Positions 5,303 to 11,577 of a DNA stretch of 11,577 nucleotides are shown here, in pieces. Source of the DNA: Pseudomonadota bacterium (GTDB lineage: Bacteria > Pseudomonadota > Gammaproteobacteria > UBA5335); the NCBI GenBank assembly GCA_021783685.1, contig JAJXTQ010000029.1, forward strand, positions 1 to 11,577, given 5' to 3'. Within the stretch, counting starts at the first letter, position 1. Each line of letters starts with the position of its first letter. Position numbers and translations under genes: made by a program. Below the pieces are notes generated by a model. That model ran no database searches. It was not told the origin of the DNA and saw only the letters and a list, made by a program, of their open reading frames with translations.

Positions 5303-8300
5303 ATGAATGCCGAACCCGTCAGGCGCTGGCTCTCCTGGATACTGATCATGGCCATGTGCAATCCGGCCTGGGCGCTGGACACCGACATCTACCGAGCCAT
5401 CGTCACCGGCTCTTCCGCCGCGGAGCCCAACGTCCTGCTGATTCTCGACACTTCGGATTCGATGAATCTGCCGGAAGGCTGGCGGGAGTACCCGGGGGCC
5501 TACGATTCACACGTCGAGTATCTGTGGAACGACATCGACATCATCAGCAATACAGAGATTCTCTTCGAGGTGCCCTACGGGCAGGCCGGCAAGATTTCCG
5601 ATGGCAATGGCTATGTCAATACCCTCCATAACCCTGTCGGCGTACTGCCTGCGCCGACCACGTCCATGGGTTTCTGGGGCGGCGCCAGCGCCGAGGAGAG
5701 AAAGCAGATCTGGATCGCCGCGCGCGATTATGCCAATGCCACAGAGCCTGGCGACCCCGGCCCGCGTTCCGTCTATCGCAACTACAGCGAACACAACGTT
5801 CTTTTCTGGCTGCCGGCGGGCACCGCCGAGAGCGATCCGCGCCTCTATTCGAACGCCTTCAATCAGTTCTTCGGCGCCGATGCGTTGACCACCTTCGGCG
5901 GCACCATCGACCCGGTTACCCAGCATCTGAAGCGCGGCGGCATCGATTTCGGCGCCCCCCCCGCCAAGTACTACGGACAGAACAACCAGTGCCAGTCCTC
6001 GCTCGGTGCGCTGACGCCTTCGACGGTTTTCGCGCCGAGCACCTTCCCGCCTAACGCCGGAAAATATCTCAACCAGAAATGGCAGCGCTATGAGCGCTAT
6101 CTGAATCTCGACGCTTCCCGCTCTTCGAGTTATCCGGGCAGCAATAGCGCGAGCATCTGGTGGTCCCATTACGACGGCTACCTCACCGCCGACCGCGACG
6201 CCGATGCCTTTGCAGAGGACGCGAACATGCCCTTGCCCATCCTCTACAGGGATCAAGGAAATGAAGAGGATGAGGCTTCCTATGCCGGCTGGACAGACCT
6301 GAAACCGGACTGGGGAGGCTTCAACTTCGCCAGCAGGCTGTTCAATATCACCAGTATCGACATCATCCGACAGCTCCTGGGCGTCTATGGCGGGGACGCG
6401 AGCGGCATCGCCAGCCTCAACGAGGCGCGCATCCGCGCCTACCAGAAATTCCGCGTGCCCGGCTATTACGATACTTCGAATACCATCTCCATCGGCGGCG
6501 CGACCGTCACCAAGACGCGCAACTGCAACTGGTCGGGCCCGGTCAGCGACGGGCCGGATGCGATCAACCAGACCTTCTCTCTCGGCGGCACCTGCAGTGA
6601 TTCCGGCATCAGTTGCGACGGCACCGGCGCCCAGTGCAGCGAAGTTTCCAATCCGCCAGCCTGCGCCCAGACCGTGGCCGGACCCTACTACACGCAGGAT
6701 TTCAACAACTGCCACTGGAGCGGCCGAAGTCGGCTCGACACCGCGATCTACAGCGGTTGCCAATGGTCCGCGGATCGCACCACGGTGTCCGTCGGCGGCG
6801 AAGGAGCGAGCGCCGTCTATTTCGTCGGCGGCGTGTGCGCCGGCTCCTGCGCCGGTCCGGGCTGCTCCGATCCGAATGCCACCGGCGTCGATTATTGCGT
6901 CAATTCCACCAATCCAGAGCAGACATTCGGCACTACGACCTATCGCAACGTGCTGATCAGCGATGGCAGCAACAGTCTCAGCTCGGGCTGCAGCAACAAG
7001 CCCAACGGCACCACCTACTACTATGGCGGCAGCTGTGTCGGGGACATCCGCGTGCCACCGGGCGGCTCCGGTGCCGCCACCGGTGTTGCCGCTGCCTGCG
7101 ACAAGTCGGTGAGCGATGCAAATCTACAGGTTGGCAGCCAGAACCTAGCTGACGTGCGCACCGACAGCATCACCGCCGGCTGCAGCGACAAGCCCGATAC
7201 TTGGCAGAACTGCAGCGATCGCCATGCCTCTGGTTGTCCCTACCTCAGTTGCGCGAATCGTACGAGCAGCCAGACCCTCGGCGGCAATAATTATCAGGTG
7301 GCCGACCGGATCGCCGAGCCGGAGATGACCCTGGTTCATGACTGCCTTGCCGACGAAGGCGGCGCCGGGCCGTTCATGACCAAGAGGCGGCGCGCCTTCG
7401 GTGCCAATGGCAGTCCCTACGACGGGCGTTACAACGGCGCTGCCGGCGACACTCGTTCGAACAGCACTCTGATGTACGACACCGACCCCGCGCGCCGTAT
7501 CGGGAATGCGCCGGCCTACGACATCTACTCGACCAACTACCTCAACTGGAAATACGGACCGAAATCCCACGGCAATCCGATCGGGCGCAGGACCCGATTG
7601 CAGATCGCCAAAGATGCGCTGACACAGTTGGTGCAGAGCAAGGATGGCGTGCGCTTCGGCCTGATGGTATTCAACCGCATGGACAACACATACAGCACCG
7701 AGGGCGGCAACATCGTCTATGCCGTCGCCCGCATGGGTACCAATAATCCCGTCGACATTGCCGCGATGGGTCCCGCCGCCAAGGCCGAGAACGATGCCGC
7801 GCTGGCCAACCGACAGGTCCTGATCGGCAAGATCAGCGGTCTGGTTGCCACCGCGCAGACGCCGTTGACCGAGTCGCTCTTCGAAGCCTACCGTTACTTC
7901 AAGGGCGGTGCACCGAAGTTCGGGCGTCTCGCCATCCCCGCTCTGGACGGGGCCAAGGCGGCCTCGGGCTGCGATCGCAGAGCCTTCGAGACGCCGGGCG
8001 ACGGCTCGGACGGCAGCGATTGCCTGGGCAGCGCCGGCCACCCCGGCGCATCGGGCAATTACCATTCGCCGATGCTCGACCTGATTGGCAGCGACGGGCA
8101 GCCCGCCGTCTGCCAGAAGAATTTCACCCTGCTGGTCACCGATGGCGGGCCCGAGAACGACTGGTCCGCCAACGATCTGATCAAGGCGCTCACTTACCAG
8201 AAATCTCCGACCGAGATCATTTCTCCGCGCACCGATGTGAACACCCCGCGAGCCTTGCCCGCCACCCCCTACGATCAATTTAGCCCCGATGGCGTCGCTC

Positions 8301-10771
8301 CCTTCGGTCCGACCGACAACGGTTCGCTTGATCACGACGGCGGCTACGTCTGGCTGGATGAACTTTCCTATTTCATGGGCAACGCCGATGTCTCGCCCGA
8401 CAGCATATCGGGCAGCCAGCCCGTCTACACCTACGCCATAGGCTTTGCCGGTAGCAGCACACCGGTGCTGCAGCACGCCGCATCGGCGCAATCCGGAGGC
8501 GAGTATTTCTCGGCCGACAATTCCGGGCAGCTCCCCGCAGAATTGAGCGGTGCCATCGATGCCATGGTTTCCTGGACGCCGGTCTCGGGCGGCGGCACGG
8601 TGGTGCCGATCTCGGCGTTGAACCGGGCGGAGAACTCGCGCGACGTCTATCTCGGCTTCTTCGGTCCGTCCAACAACAGCCAGTGGGACGGCACCCTGAA
8701 GCGCTACGAACTGTCCGATGTCACCGCCGCCGGCGATATCGGCTATTGCGGCAGGCAGCCGGTCGCGGGCAATGACCAGGGCGAGCCGATCGGACTTTGC
8801 CTGACCGGCCAGACCGCGGTGACCAACGGCCTGGGCGAGACGGTGTGGAACATCGAGTACATCGACAAGACCCCGGTGGGTGGGGAATTCGCCAGCAAGA
8901 TAAACGATGCCGCCGTCAGCCAATGGATACCCAGCGCCGTGCCCGACGGCGGCAGCGCGCGCCGGGGCGGCAGCGGCCAGGTCCTGCTCTCCGGCACCGC
9001 ACCGGTCACCAATCCGGCGGCGCGCAAGCTCTATACCTTCATCACCGGCACTTCCGGCGACGTCTCGCTCTCAGGCTATCCCGTGGCCGAGGGCAATGCA
9101 TTGCTGACCAAGGCGCGATTGGGCAATGCCGGTATGAGCGATGCGGACCGTGCCACACTGCTCAACTTCGCACGCGGCGGCAATCCCAACAACGCCGCCT
9201 GCAGCGACAGCGATGCGACCACGCCTTGTACCGTCTGGCGCGACTGGGCGCACGGCGACATTCTGCATTCCAAGCCGGCGATACTGACTTACTCGGTGGA
9301 CCGGCAATTCGTTTTCTATCTGAGCACCGACGGGCTGTTGCACGCGGTGGATACGGCCAGCGGCGCCGAGAAGTGGGCATTCATGGTGGAGGAGGCGCTG
9401 CCGCTCCTGAGCGCGATGATGGCCGACAGCCCGGGCAGTCACCTGATCGTCACCGACGGCTCGCCCAGCCTGTTCTTTTACGACGCCAACAATGACGGCG
9501 TGATCAATGCCGGCGACGGCGACAAGGCGATGCTCTACTTCGGCCAGCGCCGCGGCGGCTCAGCCTATTACGCGCTGGACATCAGCGACATCGACCATCC
9601 CAAGTTCGCCTGGAAAATCATTGGCGGCAGGGGAGTTGCCGGTGCCGGCAGCTTGTGCGTCGGTGCCGGTAGCTGCACCGCCGTGGCGGCCTACGACGAA
9701 CTGGGGCAGAGCTGGTCGTTCCCTGCGGTCGGCAAGCTGCGCGCCCTGACCCCGCCGGCAGCGGCGACGCCGACCCCGGCGTTGATCTTCGGCGGCGGCT
9801 ACGACCCCAACGAAGATAACGACCCGGTCACCGCCGCCGACACCATGGGTCGTGCCCTGTACGTGGTCAATGGCTACACCGGCGCCGTCGTCAAGAAGTT
9901 CGGCGACGCCAACACAGTGCACGGCATGGATTCGAGCTTTCCCTCGGATGCGGCGGCGCTGAACGTGGATCTGGACGCGCAGAATCTGCTTGATCGGGTT
10001 TATATCGGCGACACCGCCGCCAACCTCTATCGCTTCGACATCGACGATGCCGATCCGGCGCACTGGACCGGCGGCCGCATCGCCCAACTGTCTGACACTT
10101 ATTCGCTGCCGGGGACGGCACCTGACCGCAAGATCCTGTTCCCGCCGATGCTGGTGAAACAGAATTTCGGTGGGCGTTACGACGCCGTCTATGTTGGCAC
10201 CGGCGATCGCGAGCACCCATTGAAAACCGCCGGGGTCGCCGACAAGATGTTTATGATCAAGGACAATCCGCTCTACGATGCGGACTACGCGCTGGCTGCG
10301 AGCTATCCTAGCGACCTGATCGACATCAGCAGCATCAGCGACCAGGCGGGCTTCGATGCGCAGGTGCCCGTCGCCACCTGGAAGGCCAAGAAGGGCTGGT
10401 ATTACTCGCTGCCGGGCAGCGGCGAGAAGGTCACCAGCAGCCCGACGATTTTCAGCCAGACCCTGCGCTTCGCAAGTTACGCGCCCTTGCAGGTGGTCAA
10501 TGCCTGCGTACCCTCCGGGCGCGGTCAACTCTACGGTTTGAACGCCCTATCAGGCGTGCCGCTGGCGTCGTCCGGGAACAACATGACGACCGGCAACCCG
10601 AGGGTCTATGCCGACTTTTCCTCGCGCGGCTACCTCAGCAGCGGCGTGCCCATCGTCTACAACAAGCGCGCCTATATCCTGCAGGTCACCGAGAGCGGCC
10701 ACATCCTGGCCGGCGGCATCGCCGGCAACACGGTGGGCAAGATCTACTGGTATCGCGAGGCCGATCGCTGA
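5303..10771 (+). CDS. pilY1: Very large PilY1/PilC-type pilus tip protein
   Basis: This 1822-residue secreted protein is the pilus tip adhesin and assembly factor. Signal peptide: RR at 7-8, hydrophobic core, cut after PAWA (A24). A von Willebrand A domain begins with NVLLILDTSDSM; its MIDAS DxSxS is D49-S53. It is interrupted by about 700 residues and resumes at about 763 with RTRLQIAKDALTQLV. Candidate MIDAS Thr is T853 (TPLTESL) and Asp is D947 (LLVTDG). The insertion includes a Cys-rich block (C408-C681). Next come FFGPSNNSQWDGTLKRYEL and, from about 1318 (GDILHSKP), the C-terminal PilC/PilY1 beta-propeller (Pfam PF05567). The propeller holds an EF-hand-like loop DANNDGVINAGD (1394-1405), the position of the calcium site known in P. 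aeruginosa PilY1. It is far longer than that protein (about 1160 residues). I see no RGD motif. Cys19 lacks a proper lipobox. As last gene of the operon, it probably caps the minor-pilin complex. Confidence 0.93.
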   Translation: MNAEPVRRWLSWILIMAMCNPAWALDTDIYRAIVTGSSAAEPNVLLILDTSDSMNLPEGWREYPGAYDSHVEYLWNDIDIISNTEILFEVPYGQAGKISDGNGYVNTLHNPVGVLPAPTTSMGFWGGASAEERKQIWIAARDYANATEPGDPGPRSVYRNYSEHNVLFWLPAGTAESDPRLYSNAFNQFFGADALTTFGGTIDPVTQHLKRGGIDFGAPPAKYYGQNNQCQSSLGALTPSTVFAPSTFPPNAGKYLNQKWQRYERYLNLDASRSSSYPGSNSASIWWSHYDGYLTADRDADAFAEDANMPLPILYRDQGNEEDEASYAGWTDLKPDWGGFNFASRLFNITSIDIIRQLLGVYGGDASGIASLNEARIRAYQKFRVPGYYDTSNTISIGGATVTKTRNCNWSGPVSDGPDAINQTFSLGGTCSDSGISCDGTGAQCSEVSNPPACAQTVAGPYYTQDFNNCHWSGRSRLDTAIYSGCQWSADRTTVSVGGEGASAVYFVGGVCAGSCAGPGCSDPNATGVDYCVNSTNPEQTFGTTTYRNVLISDGSNSLSSGCSNKPNGTTYYYGGSCVGDIRVPPGGSGAATGVAAACDKSVSDANLQVGSQNLADVRTDSITAGCSDKPDTWQNCSDRHASGCPYLSCANRTSSQTLGGNNYQVADRIAEPEMTLVHDCLADEGGAGPFMTKRRRAFGANGSPYDGRYNGAAGDTRSNSTLMYDTDPARRIGNAPAYDIYSTNYLNWKYGPKSHGNPIGRRTRLQIAKDALTQLVQSKDGVRFGLMVFNRMDNTYSTEGGNIVYAVARMGTNNPVDIAAMGPAAKAENDAALANRQVLIGKISGLVATAQTPLTESLFEAYRYFKGGAPKFGRLAIPALDGAKAASGCDRRAFETPGDGSDGSDCLGSAGHPGASGNYHSPMLDLIGSDGQPAVCQKNFTLLVTDGGPENDWSANDLIKALTYQKSPTEIISPRTDVNTPRALPATPYDQFSPDGVAPFGPTDNGSLDHDGGYVWLDELSYFMGNADVSPDSISGSQPVYTYAIGFAGSSTPVLQHAASAQSGGEYFSADNSGQLPAELSGAIDAMVSWTPVSGGGTVVPISALNRAENSRDVYLGFFGPSNNSQWDGTLKRYELSDVTAAGDIGYCGRQPVAGNDQGEPIGLCLTGQTAVTNGLGETVWNIEYIDKTPVGGEFASKINDAAVSQWIPSAVPDGGSARRGGSGQVLLSGTAPVTNPAARKLYTFITGTSGDVSLSGYPVAEGNALLTKARLGNAGMSDADRATLLNFARGGNPNNAACSDSDATTPCTVWRDWAHGDILHSKPAILTYSVDRQFVFYLSTDGLLHAVDTASGAEKWAFMVEEALPLLSAMMADSPGSHLIVTDGSPSLFFYDANNDGVINAGDGDKAMLYFGQRRGGSAYYALDISDIDHPKFAWKIIGGRGVAGAGSLCVGAGSCTAVAAYDELGQSWSFPAVGKLRALTPPAAATPTPALIFGGGYDPNEDNDPVTAADTMGRALYVVNGYTGAVVKKFGDANTVHGMDSSFPSDAAALNVDLDAQNLLDRVYIGDTAANLYRFDIDDADPAHWTGGRIAQLSDTYSLPGTAPDRKILFPPMLVKQNFGGRYDAVYVGTGDREHPLKTAGVADKMFMIKDNPLYDADYALAASYPSDLIDISSISDQAGFDAQVPVATWKAKKGWYYSLPGSGEKVTSSPTIFSQTLRFASYAPLQVVNACVPSGRGQLYGLNALSGVPLASSGNNMTTGNPRVYADFSSRGYLSSGVPIVYNKRAYILQVTESGHILAGGIAGNTVGKIYWYREADR
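6524..7345 (+). other. Cys-rich degenerate repeat block within PilY1
   Basis: Residues 408-681 of PilY1 hold 19 Cys, whereas the preceding 350 residues have one (C230). Recurring motifs are C-x-W-S (NCNWSG at C408, NCHWSG at C470, GCQWSA at C486), GG-x-C (LGGTC at C431, VGGVC at C512, YGGSC at C578) and GCS(N/D)KP (C563, C627). They suggest about four diverged units rich in Gly, Ser, Thr and Asn, probably disulfide-linked. I do not recognise the units as a named domain. Confidence 0.6.
9482..9517 (+). other. EF-hand-like calcium-binding loop in the PilY1 propeller
   Basis: The twelve residues DANNDGVINAGD (1394-1405) fit the EF-hand loop pattern D-x-[DN]-x-D-G-x-[ILV]-[DN]-x-x-[DE] at every position. 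In P. aeruginosa PilY1 a loop in the same domain binds calcium and controls extension versus retraction of pili. Transfer of that role to this protein is inference. Confidence 0.7.
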
Positions 10772-10777
10772 GAAGGC

Positions 10778-11577
10778 TCACGGCTCGTCGGCGAGCATCC
10801 GTGGCAAGGGAAAGACGACATTCTCGGATATGCCCGGAAGCGTTCTGACATCCGTGGCGCCCATTTGCCGCAGGCGCTCGATCACCTGCGCGACCAGCAC
10901 CTCGGGAGCGGAAGCGCCGGCGCTGACGCCGACCTTGTCGCTGCCGTCGATCCAGGCCGGATCTATCTGATCGGCGCTATCGACGAGATGGGCGCGAACG
11001 CCCAGGTGTTGGGCCACTTCGCGCAGGCGGTTGGAATTGGAGCTGTTGGTCGAGCCGACCACGATCACCAGGTCGCATTGCGGCGCCAGCAGCTTCACCG
11101 CATCCTGGCGGTTCTGCGTGGCGTAGCAGATGTCGCTCTTCTTCGGTCCGGTGATCGCAGGAAAGCGTGCCTTGAGCGCCGCGACGATCGCCGCGGCGTC
11201 GTCCACCGAGAGCGTGGTCTGGGTCACGTAGGCCAGCCGTCCGGGATCGGCGACGACCAGGCGGGCGACATCGGCGAGGTTCTCGACCACGTGCATGCCG
11301 TCCTTGACCTGCCCGGTCGTGCCCTCGACCTCGGGGTGGCCGCGATGCCCGATCATGACGATTTCGCGCCCGGCATCGCGCATCTTCGCCACCTCGATAT
11401 GAACCTTGGTGACCAGCGGGCAGGTGGCGTCGAAGACCTTGAGGCCGCGTTGCTCGGCCTCCTCGCGCACCGCCTTGGCAACACCGTGGGCGCTGAAGAT
11501 CACCGTACCGCCGGCGGGCACCTCATCCAGTTCCTCGACGAACACCGCGCCTTTGGCGCGCAGGTCCTCGACCACGT
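10778..11577 (-). CDS. ispH: 4-hydroxy-3-methylbut-2-enyl diphosphate reductase IspH (5' end outside window)
   Basis: About 265 C-terminal residues are visible, ending at TGA (complement of 10778-10780). The enzyme reduces HMBPP to IPP and DMAPP, the last step of the MEP isoprenoid pathway, using a 4Fe-4S cluster in the cytoplasm. Family marks in order: SAHGV, the cluster Cys in [11 protein letters not shown], the substrate loop [25 protein letters not shown], the second cluster Cys in [13 protein letters not shown], the diphosphate-binding [11 protein letters not shown], and [10 protein letters not shown]. All expected residues in this part are present. The first cluster Cys lies upstream of the window. 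The visible frame begins [12 protein letters not shown], which in IspH follows the conserved HNRY segment, so the gene continues past the edge; the GTG at 11575 is an internal Val codon. It converges on pilY1 with a 6-bp gap. An ispH gene is also found beside the minor-pilin cluster in pseudomonads. Confidence 0.95.
   Translation of the reverse strand, partial: VVEDLRAKGAVFVEELDEVPAGGTVIFSAHGVAKAVREEAEQRGLKVFDATCPLVTKVHIEVAKMRDAGREIVMIGHRGHPEVEGTTGQVKDGMHVVENLADVARLVVADPGRLAYVTQTTLSVDDAAAIVAALKARFPAITGPKKSDICYATQNRQDAVKLLAPQCDLVIVVGSTNSSNSNRLREVAQHLGVRAHLVDSADQIDPAWIDGSDKVGVSAGASAPEVLVAQVIERLRQMGATDVRTLPGISENVVFPLPRMLADEP

Noticed and set aside
5303..5376. PilY1 as a lipoprotein through Cys19
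   Set aside because: The residues before Cys19 are M-A-M, which does not fit a lipobox; PAWA at 21-24 is a better signal peptidase I site.
5507..6763. Minus-strand open frame of 418 codons opposite the PilY1 insertion
   Set aside because: It has the same antisense shadow pattern: no ribosome binding site, no known motifs, and it overlaps a continuous, well-supported plus-strand gene.
6524..7345. Phase-variable or recombining DNA repeat inside pilY1
   Set aside because: The repeats are only seen as degenerate protein motifs. I see no long exact DNA repeats or homopolymer/short tandem tracts that would allow slippage.
7145..8923. Long open frame on the minus strand (592 codons) opposite pilY1
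   Set aside because: The plus strand clearly encodes PilY1 here with vWA motifs. The antisense frame is low-complexity in feel (Ala, Gly, Val, Arg rich) with no recognisable domain, as expected from codon bias in GC-rich DNA.

Overview
The window is GC-rich and densely coded, with short intergenic gaps, ATGA/GTGA stop-start overlaps and Gram-negative cell-envelope genes. Gene content (a type IV pilus minor-pilin operon beside ispH, plus an SseA-like sulfurtransferase and an EamA transporter) suggests a betaproteobacterium, or a related gammaproteobacterium. The genus cannot be fixed from the sequence alone. I see no rRNA, tRNA, CRISPR array, insertion sequence or phage gene, and no gene-free stretch longer than about 120 bp.

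Region 1 (1-1569, plus strand) holds three housekeeping-type genes. These are the C-terminal end of an EamA/DMT-family membrane transporter, a small SpoIIAA-like (STAS-fold) protein, and a two-domain sulfurtransferase of the 3-mercaptopyruvate/thiosulfate sulfurtransferase type with the CGSGVTA active-site loop. The last two overlap by GTGA and are probably co-translated.

Region 2 (1570-1691) is a 122-bp intergenic stretch upstream of the pilin operon. It carries two inverted repeats and a possible -10 box. The second repeat is perfect and runs into the pilE start codon.

Region 3 (1692-10771, plus strand) is one operon: pilE - fimT/fimU (GspH-type) - pilV - pilW - pilX - pilY1. The five pilin-like proteins each have a short leader ending in Gly followed by a hydrophobic helix, the substrate for prepilin peptidase PilD. 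FimU/PilV/PilW/PilX correspond to the GspH/I/J/K tip set of type II secretion. They are thought to form, with PilY1, the priming complex and tip of the type IV pilus. PilY1 here is very large (1822 residues). It has a split von Willebrand A domain, a roughly 700-residue insertion containing a Cys-rich degenerate repeat block, an EF-hand-like calcium loop and the conserved C-terminal PilC/PilY1 beta-propeller.

Region 4 (10778-11577, minus strand) is the 3' part of ispH (MEP isoprenoid pathway), convergent with pilY1 and only 6 bp away.

I do not see a wholly new system. The most unusual element is the enlarged Cys-rich N-terminal part of PilY1, a candidate adhesion or sensing module at the pilus tip. 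Second is the inverted repeat on the pilE start.
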